DNA of 64,000 nt from contig JARFXM010000011.1 of the NCBI GenBank assembly GCA_029532625.1, positions 620,001-684,000 of the forward strand. The letters run 5' to 3'. Made by a program: the position numbers and the translations under genes. The notes below the pieces were generated by a model, which worked only from the letters and a program-made list of their open reading frames with translations, did not search any database and had not been told where the DNA came from. The stretch is from Lomentospora prolificans (lineage: Eukaryota; Ascomycota; Sordariomycetes; Microascales; Microascaceae). This document shows positions 9,895-21,615 of the stretch, in pieces (the stretch's first letter is position 1; the number at the start of each line of letters is the position of its first letter).

Positions 9895-12614
9895 GGCGAG
9901 AAGAAGGGAAAAAGAAAAGGCGGAGAAATTGTTTCGTCAGAGGAGGAATTTAGGGTGTAGCCGCGCAAAAGTGTAGAATTTCACCAAGCGTTCCCGGGAG
10001 TTTGGGTAATTGAAAACATCGGAATTATCGTCTCGGCTCTGCAAACAAGAGAAGGAGAAAATAACAATGCATAGATGGACATGTTACATCCCCGTTCCTT
10101 TTCCGGGGAGACTTACGCGCATCCCAGCTGAAGGAAAGGGGGGGAGGGGGGGCAGGCGTGGAACAGCCCAGGAGAGGGGAAATGGAGGATCTGGGAGGGA
10201 CAGAGACAGAGTGAGTCCAGAGCCGGCTGGCCAGTTCGAGACTTGCCTCCGTTCCCTGGACGAGTCGTGAATTGGTGGGAGCCTTGATAATAATTAGGGG
10301 GAGGGTTATTATGGCCAGGCCACTAATCCCTGCCACCGGGGTCCTTTTCCTGGCTGCCAGCTGGATGGAAACTTTGGGGGCGGACTTGGCGACGGTCACA
10401 AAATCCGCTGATCTGTAACCTTGTGCAAGGGCAAAAGGCACGATGTTCATCTTGCGAGCCGGCTGATTCGGGCAAAAGGGGGAAGACGCACGAAGCTCAA
10501 TAGGGGGGATATTTCCATCATACTTGTATGCCTGGTTCGAGGAATCACTCTCTCCTCCCTCCAGGCCTCTCGTTCCCCTTCATTTAACCCGATGCCGAGG
10601 TCTCGGGACGATGAGCTATACCTTGGCCTCCTGCCCCGGCCTCCTGGATTTCGAGACTACCGCCAGAGCTGGCAATTCAATTTCCCCATTGACGCCACGC
10701 AGATTCCACTAAACCCGACGCAGCCGCCCATCCTGAGTCTGGACGGCTTGGTCCCCGTCCCTCGCCTCCCAATCTTCGCTGCTGGCGAACGCCAGTCGTG
10801 GCATAAACACGCCTTTAAGATCCCATTCCTTGTTAATCCCCAGCAGCCGGCCTCTCCTATTAATACTCTCCATATTCGAAGCTCGCCTGCCACTCAGGCT
10901 CCATCTCACCAGCCTCATTGAGATACGAGCTGCCACCTACGCTCAAGGGCGCCACCTCGCGCCACGAAGCAGGCAGCACCTCATTCTCATGCAGTGCTTC
11001 GAGCCGGCCTCGAGAGTTCTTCCGGCCCCGAGCTTCCGTCAACAGTTATCCCGGCAATGAGGAACGCGATGGCATTGCAGAACCCAGAGCTGCCGTCGTT
11101 GTCCAAATTTGCTCGAATTCGTGGCGGTTGGTGATACCCGGTGAGTGGGTTCCCGTCTGCGACGGTTTTTTTTTTTTTTTTTTTTTTTTTTTTCAGTGCT
11201 TGGAAGGTCTTTTTTTTCGAATTTTCCCTCCTCTTCAAAGTTAGAAGCAAGGGAAAAGACGATTGCCGGGAAGTCTCACCTTGCCGCCGACCCGTGCTCA
11301 AGCCCCAAGTGTGTTGGATCCCCACCTCGCATCAAAGGCTGGATAGAAAGACTCGTGAAACCTCGTTTTGGCTCAAAGACGAGCTCCAGCTCAATCAACG
11401 TATTGAAGAAGGCTTCGATTAGTCCGTTGAACAATGTTTCTTCTGTATAGTTGAACGCGAAAAGATGGCTTGAGCCACAAGGAAAGAACCTCACGGCGTA
11501 CGCTGCATGGAAAAACGAATACGTCCCCGCATCCGTCCGTTTTATGAAGCTACTGAAAAATAATTGCAGGTCTTCGAAAAATGCATCGGCTGAGGACATT
11601 ATGGCGTTGAACTGGGAAGTCGTGATGTCACATTGGGGTGTACTCGAACGATCACGGCAGTCCCGATATCGTACGTGGCCATGTCACCTCCGTAAAGGGC
11701 TCAAAACAGATCCGGATTGGCACATCCTCAGTGAGCTGCAACCGCCCAACAGCACTCGAAGGATTTCTAGCTCTAGATTCATCTGACACTTCGTCAAATG
11801 GTGGGGAGAATGAGGGGCCCCTCGGACTAGATGCGAGGAATGCCAGGATGATAGCCCTGCGCAAGACCGGTGACATCGCGTGCATTGATTGCCGACGATA
11901 AAACGAGGGTGACCAAGGCAAGAGATTGTGCATGAAAGAGCATCCCGGATTTTATAGACATCTATTGATTAGGTTACAGTGAATCTGCCCATGAGGGTCT
12001 GCTGACAGTAATAGCTAGGTCTTTAGCCGAGAGTATTGCGTTCTTACCAATCTGCGTACTTGAGTTCGCTGTAGAAGAATAAAACAGAACAGAACCTTTC
12101 TTTTTTATTCCTGGAGAAATCAGAGAATATCGTCTTATTCTTATATTCAAATCCATTGCTTTCTTTCCAGTTAAAAGCGTATCACTGCTACGTTGATAAT
12201 CATGAAATTGGTAAAGTGATGCCGTGATGAGGCGGAGGCAAGTCGCGGCCTACCAACATCTTACAAGAGGTGCTAGCTGTTGATCGCTCTAAAAACTGGA
12301 TATTATTGAGGCAGCAGTTCTGGGACAATACTAACTACTTTTTAGAGTTCGATGATGACTTCGAAGCCCCAATGGAGTTTGTGTCCGATCTTCTTCGAGG
12401 AGGAATAGTGCGAGCGATTGAGAAATCCGGCACTAGTTATCATGGCACCTTACTATGGGAGCAAGAGTGAATCGAAGACTTGAATACTATCTGAACTCAA
12501 GTCCAGACGCTACTTTTGGGGAATTAAGCATAAATGTGCCTAGCCTAACTCTAACTAAGCCGTTACAATCTAGGTATTCCCCGCTTACGTGAACCTCATC
12601 CCCGGCGCATCTTT
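9895..12614. other. intergenic with no supported gene
   Basis: 2.7 kb between two minus-strand genes. CT-rich open frames at 10421-10921 and frames at 11276-11599 (minus), 11652-11933 (minus) and 12270-12470 (plus) exist, but none shows a domain, a splice-consistent extension or family similarity that I recognise. A 28-nt T tract lies at 11166-11193. The region just upstream of 9894 is the likely promoter of the methyltransferase. Confidence 0.45.
11166..11193. repeat. 28-nt poly-T tract
   Basis: An uninterrupted run of 28 T residues followed by CAG. It is a simple mononucleotide repeat; no gene context is established. Confidence 0.95.
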
Positions 12615-14661
12615 TTACTGTGTATTCACTTCATGGAGAACAAAGTAGTCGGGGAGATCAGTCTGCCTGTTCAGGCCCTCACCTAGAGGCTCTGTGTCCT
12701 GCAGCTCCGCATCACCAACCTTTGCCGCTTCAGCAGTCACAGGCTCGATGAGCGGCTGCTCGGGGGTGCGAACAGAGGTGTCGGATTCGGTCACTGAAGC
12801 TAGAGAGTCCTTTCGTTCCTCTATAATGGTTTCGGCAGTCGGAGTCTCGGGTACGGACTCAACCGTTGGTGCAGGTACCTTTGCGGGCAACCTGAGGGAG
12901 GGGGTGGTCTGCTCCAGTTGAGCCTGACCCGGCTGTTCTGGAGCAGCCTCACTAACAGCAGATTCGGCCGTGGCGGGCTCGGCAATCGCCGGAGATGGGA
13001 CGCTGATAGGAGGATCGGGTACCACGGCCTCTCCCGTGACCAGAGGAGGCTTGGTACTTTCGACAGGGACAGACTCTACGGCGGCAGCATGTGCGACAGG
13101 CTCCGAAGGAATAGTATCGGCGGTACTAAGATTCTGAGCCTCGCCTTCTGCCGTCTCGCCCTTCTCCGCCGCGTCTGGCTGCCACACAGCTTCAATGACG
13201 GCGAAGAAGCTGTGTGCATCGGGCTTGACAGCAGAAACCCGGAACCCAGGATCGGCCTGGTGAATGACCTTCTCCCACGCGCTAACAGGCCTCTCCTTTC
13301 CGTTGAATAACGCCATGAGCCTCAGATCTGTCGCGGTTCCCATGTTCACGACCGAGCGGGGCAGTTGAGGACCCTCGTTGTCGCCCTGGTTGCCGATGTA
13401 TTCGAGCAGAATGACGCGGGCGCCGGGCTTGAGCGAGGGCTTGAGCGCGCGTAGGATGCGCGCGACTTCGTGGTCGGGCCAATCGTGGAAAATCATCTTG
13501 AACATGTAGATGTCTCCTTGGACAGGCTGGTCGTCAAAAAAGTTGTGGGGGATGAACGAGACGCGGTCTTCAAGTTCGGCGGGGCGGTTGGCCTCGAAGA
13601 CGGGCTTGACTTCGGGGAGATCCTCCACGGTGAAGCGGAGGTTAGGGAACTTTTTGGCGAGGACAAAGGCGTCGTGACCAGCGGAGCCGCCAACCTGCTA
13701 GAGTCAGCAACCGTTCTGGGGGAATGCATCGTGGTATTCACAAGGGGGAACACTCACATCAACGACCATGGCGTCACCAGCGCCCGCCCAATCGTAACAA
13801 TCCAAAACGGTGTCCTCCAACCGGAAAATCTCCTTGACATACTTCATAAATTCGACAAAGTTTCTTTGCCTCCAACCCTTCCTCTCGCCCTCGCCATCAT
13901 TTTCAAGCAACTCCCACGAAGTATTGAAATCTCCGTAAATCCCACTCTTGTGGAACAGCGCAAAAGCAGACTCGGTAACCTCCTGGGTCAACTCGGGCTT
14001 GTTCTTGCTGTACCTGGCGAGAGCTTCGTTGAGGACCATGAGAGGAGCACCGGCATCGTCGAGGATCGTGGAGACAAGGGCCTTGAGGCCAGGGTTCCGG
14101 ACGAGGGCGGCGGAGCGGGAAGAGTGGCGGAGGCGCGAGGTGGATTTGCCGGGCTCGGTCTCCTCAAAGAGACGGAGGGTGACGGCGTGTTGGAGGACGC
14201 GGAAAACGACTTCTTCCGGGAGGTGGGTGTGGGCAGCGAAATCCGCGTAGGAGGCGGTGCCGTCGAGGGGCACGGCAGACCAAAAGTCAAAATGATTCAG
14301 GACATTGAGGGCGGCCGCATCGGGCATAACCTAAAACAATGTTTATCAACTGCGCCGGCGTATTTTAATCGCGCGAGGTTGGGCCTACACTGTGGACGTA
14401 GTTGAAAATACTCTCGCTAGGACCTTGGGTAAGGTACCACATGTCCATGAGGGCGTCAATCAGTAACTGTCGGGTGGTGAACATCTCTGGCGAAAGATTG
14501 GCGTAACTTGTAGGGCTATCCGCGGCAAAGGTCGGCGCGGGAATGTTATTTTCCTTGAGGGAATTGGTAAAGGCTTGCGTCAGCTCGGTGACCCTGGCCG
14601 CGAGCTCAGTGAGCGTCGTGGGCTGGGTCTTGGGCTGCTGCGCTTCAGATGCAGTTGCCAT
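12615..14661 (-). CDS. COMT-type O-methyltransferase with long low-complexity tail
   Basis: Exons 14661-14389, 14330-13758 and 13694-12615 encode about 641 aa. All junctions keep frame and rebuild conserved stretches (YVHSVMPDAAALN and VVDVGGSAGHD). The N-terminal helical and winged-helix part (about 1-240) matches plant COMT-like and fungal O-methyltransferases that methylate phenolics or polyketides. SAM motif I is around 280-290 and the catalytic His is in FHDWPDHE (about 352). The enzyme fold ends near residue 454. The remaining 187 residues are rich in Ala, Glu, Pro, Thr, Ser and Val, have no predicted fold that I recognise, and end in DYFVLHEVNTQ. Fungal relatives usually stop at about 400-450 aa, so the tail is unusual. 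No biosynthetic partner gene is adjacent. Confidence 0.9.
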
Positions 14662-17600
14662 GATGAAGGGTGTATGTGGAGATATGTAAGGAGATGGTTA
14701 TTGATACACTACGAAAAAAAAAAAAAATCCGTTGCAGTAAGATTATCGTACATGCGCACGCATCGGCTTGGAGATCAGAGGCTCAAGAGCTTGCTTGTAC
14801 CAAAGTGGGCAGCGACAGCAATATATGTTGTCAAATCGACGTGGCGACACGTCTCCCTCCCCATAAGCTCCAGCTGCACACCCTTCTTTTCGTCCACGCG
14901 GCACTGACGTCCCATACCGTCTCTCCGAAGTATGTGTTTGGAGACTCCGCTCTCGGAAGGCTGGACTCTACTACTGCAAACGCGGGTTTAAAAAGAGCGA
15001 TGATGTCGGTGGTACAATTTTCGGCTCAATTACATAAGAGGTCAATACATGATGGGGTGACAGAGTGACAGTGATGAGGAAAGGGCAAGGGATAATCCGG
15101 AGAGTAAAAAGGAAGCACAGAGAAGGGTGACAGTGGCACGGTGACGAATGGCGACGGTGACAGTCAGGTGTTTCATTTTAGGGCACAGGGAGGGCAGGCA
15201 AAGGGATGCAAAGCAAATCGAGCATCATCCCCACCTTGAAGAGGGGCCCCAAATCAGATAAGATTATCTCGGCATCACCAAATTGCTTTGACCCCCACAT
15301 CACGATGACCCTCGCTGAAAAAGTGGTCCGGAATCAGGTTGTTGTAACAAGATCATGCCGATCAGGACGACCTCGATTCTGGATGGCCGAGCCAGCGGGA
15401 TGGACCAGGCCCTGAAAGGAAATGATAGTCGCCATGGCCACAGCTAGCGAATGACTCCTGCTTCGCCGACCAGTTCCCCGCTGAAGCGAAAGAAAATTTA
15501 GAGCCCAGTTACTGATGGATGAAAGAGCCGTCACAAGTTAAGTATAACAACCAGGTCTTTGTCGACCAAGGGCAGCAGTGACGTCCCCGCCGTTTCCATT
15601 TCCGCTCTAGCGTGAGTCTGTCAGCCGGCAGATTTTGCGAACCCCTGTAAATAGCGGCAGACAAGCCAGGGCGGGGATGAGCGAGCGTCGTTCGGGATAA
15701 GCTCAATATCCAGGCAAGTTTCAAGCTGTGGGCGACAAGTATCAGTATGGACTGCTCGGCCTCCCCTCAGTCTCCTCCTTCGGCCTGTCTACCTGGTTTC
15801 CCTGTGCTGCTAATGGTCAACCCCTTCCACTAAGTGCTCAAATGCCGCTTCCCACTCTCACCCGCACCCCCTAAACCGTAGCTCCCGTGCGACATCGCTT
15901 GATCAATTTGTCCTAGTAAAGCAAAAGTCCCGAAGTGACCGGGGGGTTTTGGCACTAATTCATGTACGAAGTACGCTGGCCAAGAGACCCGCCAAAGCCT
16001 GCAACATCGCTCGCTGACCCTTTTTCGCCCTCAGGAGCTTTGGAAATTCTGATTGACCACGCAGTCATATGGCTGGCAAGGTATGACCGGAGGAGAGAGG
16101 GGAGGGTTACATCTGAAGTGCACCCTCGCGAGAGTACCAAAAGGGGATTGACGCGCAGAAAAGCCACAGAAGGGTCCCAGCCTGTGATCTGGACGACGCC
16201 AGCACACAGTCTCCCATCATTTATCAATTTGCAAGCCAATCACGCCAAGGATTCATACTTCGCTTGTCTCGTCGACGCCAGTTTGACCGGGATCGATGAG
16301 GGGGTCGACGCCTCTTTTGTCTCTATTTCTTATTTCTCTCTTACCTGGCTTCCATGCTGCCTACTTCCAGTAGTGCCCATGCCCGCCCGCCCGCCGTCTT
16401 CGAGCTATTAGGAAAGGGTTGACAAGACGCCACATAGTGCGCCCGTGGTTATGTGGTTACGTGAAGCCCTGGGCTTATGCCGCGAATCGATTCTCGGTCC
16501 ATGACCTCAACTAGGAGACCCCAACGCACATCAACCGAAATTTAGAACTACGTCTGTCAGGGAATTGGGAAGTGGGGTGGCCTGCAGCCAGCATAAAATA
16601 TAAAACAGAACACATGTAGGGTAGTAGAGCAGCAATAGCGCCCATACCCCTCGCGAAGTGCCGCGACAGCACATAAATCCATTGATCCCTGGATGTCTCA
16701 AATGGAGAGGTCGGTCCTGGGAGGAAACCAAACTTGGACCCTAGATGGACCCTTGGGTCTTCTCCATGACGCGACATCTACATAACAGTGATTGGTCCTC
16801 CTGCTGGAGGTGTTCACGGACGTTCATGGACTCATTCGACAAACTGTTTTCTTCCTGTTTTCGTCTAGGAACTGCCATTCTTTCTCTTTACGGTCTCACT
16901 TCACGGGCTTCGAGGTTGTAACCGTCATGCAATGAGAAAATATTTCAGCTTTGGCTAAGAGCAAAACGGAACATGGGCAGGGATGTTGCTTGTATATTTC
17001 CCCCTCCCCCTCTGCTTTGTTTGATTATTTCAGCCCCTCTCCACTCCCAGATAAACATGGTGTAATATTGGATACTGCCAACTATTAAAAATCTCTCCAT
17101 CGATGGATCTGTGAAGCTGCAAGTCCCCAGCCTGCCCAAACACACCTGCACCTTTTGACTTGAACCAGTCAATAATGGTGAAGACCCGTGAGGAGGTGCA
17201 TGCTGACGCGACCAAAAGGTACTAGTGTCACTACAGCTCGCATGCCTTTATTTGGCGCTCGCAGCTATTAACACCTCCCCTCCTTCAGCCAGCCCACGAT
17301 ATTTTGTGACCAGTGAAAAAGTCCGAAAGCTGGACCAAAGGCCAGCTTTAAGCATGCACTACTGCCGGCCTCGAAGCCAAAAGACAAAATGGAAAAGAAA
17401 GAAAAGGAACGGCTTTCCTGCCAATATGTATATATAGATATATAGATATGTTCTACGTACAAAAATCGGTCAGAAATCCAAGAGAAACGACATGACTGGT
17501 AACCACTAATATTAGCAGGAGTCTCTCAGCCCGAATCTACCTTTTCTAAACTCAACCTCCGAGACCACTCATCGATATCCATCCCATGCATCCCCCAGCG

Positions 17601-17710
17601 GCATCCACTGGTGCAAGACCTGATGGAAATCACGGAAAAAAAACTGTAAGCGAGACTTTTTCGATGGTTCTGAACCGCCACAGTCCGCGCGGGCTGCCTT
17701 TAACTGCCGG

Positions 17711-17733
17711 TTTATTTTATTTTATTTTATTTT
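17711..17733. repeat. TTTTA microsatellite
   Basis: About four and a half copies of a TTTTA pentanucleotide run into a T stretch. It is a simple sequence repeat. Confidence 0.8.
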
Positions 17734-17988
17734 TTCTCCTCTGCTGGCTTTCTCGCGTTCGGCGATAAATGTCAATTGACGCCTGGCTTTGCCGATCCCT
17801 GAAGTCGCTCAACCCTTCAATCTGACATGATATGCCAGTATCTAAGAGACCATGCCCGAGATTACAAGAATGACCCTCCATGCCATGACGATGTCACGCT
17901 AGGCCCGCTTCGTAGCCAAGTCCGGGGAGGACGCCTTCACTAACGCGCTCTCCGAATTGATGTAAATCGTAGAAGCCAAGGCGTGGCT

Positions 17989-18020
17989 AGTTACTATCGT
18001 GGCCAGTTACTATCGTGGCC
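17989..18020. repeat. 16-bp perfect tandem duplication
   Basis: The unit AGTTACTATCGTGGCC occurs twice back to back without mismatch. It is probably a recent slippage or repair duplication in non-coding sequence. Confidence 0.9.
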
Positions 18021-18565
18021 ATATCATTGAGCCGTCATTGCGTGTGTCTGCCGCACATCTGGCTTGCTCCGCCTCACGTCCTCCATTCCCGAGGCCATCT
18101 CATTTTATGCGTCGGCACCGGCGCATGAAACTCTTACCGGGGTTTCTCATTCGGAGATGTTAGCCACCAAGCCCTGTCGTGGTGGGTCTTGAATCAAGCT
18201 ATGAGAAGCTGAAGACCCTCAGATTATTAGCTTCCGACTTGGCACGGCTTTTCCTTCTCTATTTACCGCCAGTCTTGGGTTTGAACATACCCTTGAGCTC
18301 GTTGTTCCTGCACAAGCAAAGGGTCGTTCTTCAACCATCTCAGATACTAGTCTCAAGACTGTTTATAGTATCTGGAGCGCCGAGAATCGACGAATACCAT
18401 CACGATAATACTGATGGTGGCGACAGGTGCTTCATGGCTGGCAGATCTGACGCGGGGCACTAAATCCATTGTGGAGACGAAAGGCTAATGTAACGAATAC
18501 GACCGAGTACGAATTTCTAGCAATGGAAGATAACAATTGTATTGAGATTTTATATGCTTATACCC

Positions 18566-19670
18566 CTATACTAACTCCGTTCCAAAGCCTGCGTTTTGCT
18601 CGAGCTCATCGACTGTGGCGAGGATCTTGAGAATCTGTTGATTGCACAAACTCCGCTCCCTCTCCTGCAGGTCCCACGTCTGAGACAAGACCTCTACCAT
18701 ATCTAGCTCCAAATGCGTTTTCTTAGAAGTCCGATAGTCGTAGATGACGTTGTCCTCCATGCACTTTGCGGCAACTCTCTGATGGTTTTTCGAGATGATC
18801 AAAGCGTCAAGCTTGACGTGGTCGGAGGCGGCAGTCGGCCGCTTCGCGAGCTTGTGGAGTACGATGACCTTATCGGGAAACGTCAAAGGCTGGGGATATC
18901 AGATTCTCCTCTATCGGCGCGTTTGACAAGCCTATGGACCGAAACTTACGAATTTGTACTCTGTTGTGATGCTTCTGAGGATTAACCCGACACCATGCGG
19001 GGTTACCAGTTGGTCCCACTTCTTATTATTCTCGGCACGGCCGTGGTGTCGAAACCAGTTGACCCGGGAAGACTCGGCGTATCTGTTATACATGACATTG
19101 TTTACGTGTCCTGATATAAGTTAGTATGTTGTTATGGTGAATCCCATATAGATGACGATGCCTACCCTGTTCAATACGTTAGCATGGAGTCGTTGAGGAG
19201 AAACGATGAGGCTGGACACATACCATGCTATCCTAAATCGCCGCGCGCGGGGTATTATGTCAACACTACTCCCTTTCGCAACAGGAACAACGACCTACCA
19301 TTTCACCCCACGCAACATCTTGATTATCGAGGCCCCTCCACTCCTTGTCCGTGAGGTAGCCGTCCTTGCCAGCGAGCAGCTGTAACCACCGATCCCGCAT
19401 CACCAGGGCGACTTGCGCCCTCTTCTCCTCGGCTTCCTTGGAGAGATTGGCCCCCTTCAACTTCTTTAACCTTTGGCGAACTTCTGACATCCATTTAGGG
19501 CTCAAAGTGTAGGGCTTATTCTCCTTATGGCCTTCTGGCGACTTGGGAGTTTCCGATGACGTAATAGGCACTGAGTGGCCTGGCGCGCTAAACGAGCGTG
19601 TGAAGGAGTGGACGGGCACGCGGCTAGGGGCGTAGACCGCCTGTCTCAAACAATGGAGATTTTGACGCAT
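18566..19670 (-). CDS. hotdog-fold (4HBT-like) thioesterase family protein, mitochondrial-type N-terminus
   Basis: Five exons on the minus strand: 19670-19299, 19232-19224 (9 nt), 19166 (1 nt), 19110-18950 and 18889-18566, giving about 288 aa. The 9-nt exon encodes Asp-Ser-Met. The single G restores the frame into HVNNVMYNRYAE, completing WGEMDSMGHVNN, the usual D-x-x-GHVNN signature of 4-hydroxybenzoyl-CoA-thioesterase-like hotdog proteins. All four introns (66, 57, 55 and 60 bp) have GT/AG ends, and introns 2 and 3 carry CTAAC branch points. I chose the Met at 19670 because it begins a basic, Ser-rich, acid-free segment like a mitochondrial presequence; the frame is open up to a Met at 19772. 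It probably hydrolyses an acyl-CoA or related thioester. The substrate is unknown. Confidence 0.82.
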
Positions 19671-20127
19671 TTTCGTGGCCCTTGGAGATGTTAATGGTTG
19701 AGTGGTGATGCTTGGATCGGTTCTTTCGAGGTGCAAGATCTGTAATGAGCGCCCGCCTCGGCACCACGGCATGGCGGATTTCGTCGGCTATTGCCAGCCG
19801 TATTTCCTTATTTCGCCTAGTTTCAGAGCTATCACCTAGCCAACCACAGGATGGCCAGCCACGACGTGTGAGCAAAGCCCTGGCCATTCAGTGTGCCAAA
19901 ATTGAATTAGAGGAAGCCAAGCGGCGGTGTACTCCCTCGAGGTCATAGAGGGAATGGTAAATCTATTAAAACTAACGAGAGGAAACGGGGCTTCAAACAA
20001 AGATGAATTCAGGGGGGCATATCGTGCAAACGCCCATCACTATTAGACATGCTTAACGCGGGACGGAAGCAGGGAACTGAGAGGAGGCTGTATTTGATCG
20101 TGGGATGGTTGAACTAGAACCTCCACC
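19671..20127. other. intergenic
   Basis: Upstream of the thioesterase-like gene. It contains a possible N-terminal extension of that frame to 19772 and no other supported feature. Confidence 0.45.
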
Positions 20128-20924
20128 TCAGAATAGCGAACCTGTCGTGAGAACCGCTAGGATAGCAATGCCAAGGATAATTCCTCATGTTTTCATACCT
20201 CGCATCATCTGCCTTCAAGCGAACTCGTCAGTGGCTTTCCCGTCGTTAATGTTTGGATACGGAACATTCTCCGGCACGGGTAGGCCAAGCGCCTCACACA
20301 AAGGCTCCCAGCCATTCTTGACCTGCAAAAACACCAATCGATCCTCTGGAACGACCTCTTTCAGCCATTCGATATGCCGGTTGTACGACTTTCTAGTTGG
20401 CGGCTCTGTTTCTCCGTGTAGTGCTAACCAGGCGTCGTGAAGGCAGTTAATATATCAGTTAATATAGTCAACCAAGAATCGTATCGACGGTAAAGGGAAC
20501 AAGATGGCGCGCAGGAACCACTGTGTTGAGGCGTTGCTCACACCCTCCATGCTTTTCCCCCATTTCTCAACGTCCCGAACGGTACATATGACTTCTGCTT
20601 CAGGGTACAGCGATATTAACTCCGGTATCACCATTCTTCCCGTTGCATAAGGGATGGCAGCGTACCTGCTGTTTGATGCCGAATGATTTCCAAGTTTTAG
20701 CGAGTCGCGGTCTCATCCTTGAATGGCCAGCTAGAGAGTAGCTTAAGCCATGACTTTACTTCAGCTTCTGGCCCTAGCGTTATCTGAGTGCCTCCATGAT
20801 AGACGGGCCCGTCGAGAAGAATATCAAGGGCCCGACTGAAGGACGCGGTCCCTGTGCGGGGAAGCCCGGCACCGATGACCCGGAGTTTGGTGCCGGGCCG
20901 TGAAGCTGAATATTGCTGTCCCAT
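20128..20924 (-). pseudogene. sulfotransferase-like P-loop protein, broken
   Basis: The minus-strand frame from 20924 begins with MGQQYSASRPGTKLRVIGAG and a P-loop-like GLPRTGTASFSRAL, as in the fungal sulfotransferase/NAD-epimerase-annotated family (PF17784-like). It hits a stop at about 20697. Family-like sequence resumes in another frame as YAAIPYATGRMVIPEL, with a CTVRDVEKWGKSM motif following. A 12-bp duplication near 20447-20470 then inserts a TGA after VDYIN, and the frame continues with DAWLALHGETEP to NDGKATDEFA. Further in-frame TGAs interrupt the C-terminal hydrophobic anchor (GIILGIAILAVLTTG). No intron with GT/AG ends removes these lesions. The family usually has about 250-290 residues and a C-terminal membrane anchor. 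It is most likely a dead gene. Confidence 0.8.
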
Positions 20925-21615
20925 CTCTACTCAGGTTCTCCAAGTTCGGTGCTGAAGAATGAAGGCGTCCTATTACAATGAACTGAGAGATTAATATGCG
21001 AGAGGGTAGGTATTATAGTAACCTCGACATTCTTGGACCCTGTCGTTAGTGCTGAGGTCAGGGCAATCCCTGAGGCTTAGACAGGACTGCCCCGGCCTCA
21101 ACTCGTATTATCCCAGCACGGTTCCGCGCAGCGCTTGTTTCTGTTGGACATATGCAAACCCATGTTCTGCCACATACGGAGAGAGCTTAGCATGCTCTTG
21201 TCGTGTTCAAAGATCACTTCAGTGCCCCCAAGGACTGCTGGTGCTTGCCCCTGAGCCAAGAGGATACCACACCGCTCGGCTGAAAAATGTATGTATGGAA
21301 TATTAAAGCCTCTTGTTAAGCATCCCGTCGCCCAATGATGAGAAACGCGTCACAGAATTCCGCAATCTCGCAATTACCCGGTCATTACAGCATCTGATAT
21401 CGCTGATGCCCTGACGTTGTTCGTCATTTACGGCTAAACAAGCCAACGCCCGAAAGATAGGCAGATAAACTAGTCAACCGAATTGACATCTTCTACCCCA
21501 GCTTGACAATTTTGTGTTTGCAAGAACGGATCCCCGTCTGCTCCCAAGGTATAATGCGCGAAGAGTGACCATTCCGCTCTCTTAAACTTCTCCGAACCAT
21601 TCACAATTCTGCATC
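20925..21615. other. intergenic
   Basis: About 690 bases between the divergent sulfotransferase-like pseudogene and the muconate-cyclase-like gene. No frame is supported. A GGTATAATG element near 21549 may be part of the downstream promoter. Confidence 0.45.

Larger units (their letters stand above)
14662..18565. other. 3.9-kb tract without a supported gene
   Basis: I found no domain, intron-consistent frame chain or transposon signature here. The longest open frame (15962-16411, 149 codons) looks random. Simple repeats are present: an A13 run at 14714-14726, TTTTA repeats near 17711-17733, TATA/GATA-type repeats near 17430-17450, and a 16-bp tandem duplication near 17989-18020. It should contain the promoter of the O-methyltransferase. 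Confidence 0.5.

Noticed and set aside
10421..10921. 166-codon plus-strand open frame
   Set aside because: Pro/Ser-rich CT-biased sequence with no motif, opposite overlapping frames of similar length, and no splice-compatible continuation.
11276..11933. Two minus-strand open frames that might be exons of one gene
   Set aside because: They are in different frames, the candidate GT/AG intron between them does not join them in phase, and neither resembles a family I know.
12270..12470. 66-codon plus-strand frame with protein-like composition
   Set aside because: Too short and without recognisable similarity; it could be a gene fragment but cannot be supported.
15962..16411. 149-codon open frame in the gene-free tract
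   Set aside because: No domain, and a reciprocal minus-strand frame of similar size suggests chance.
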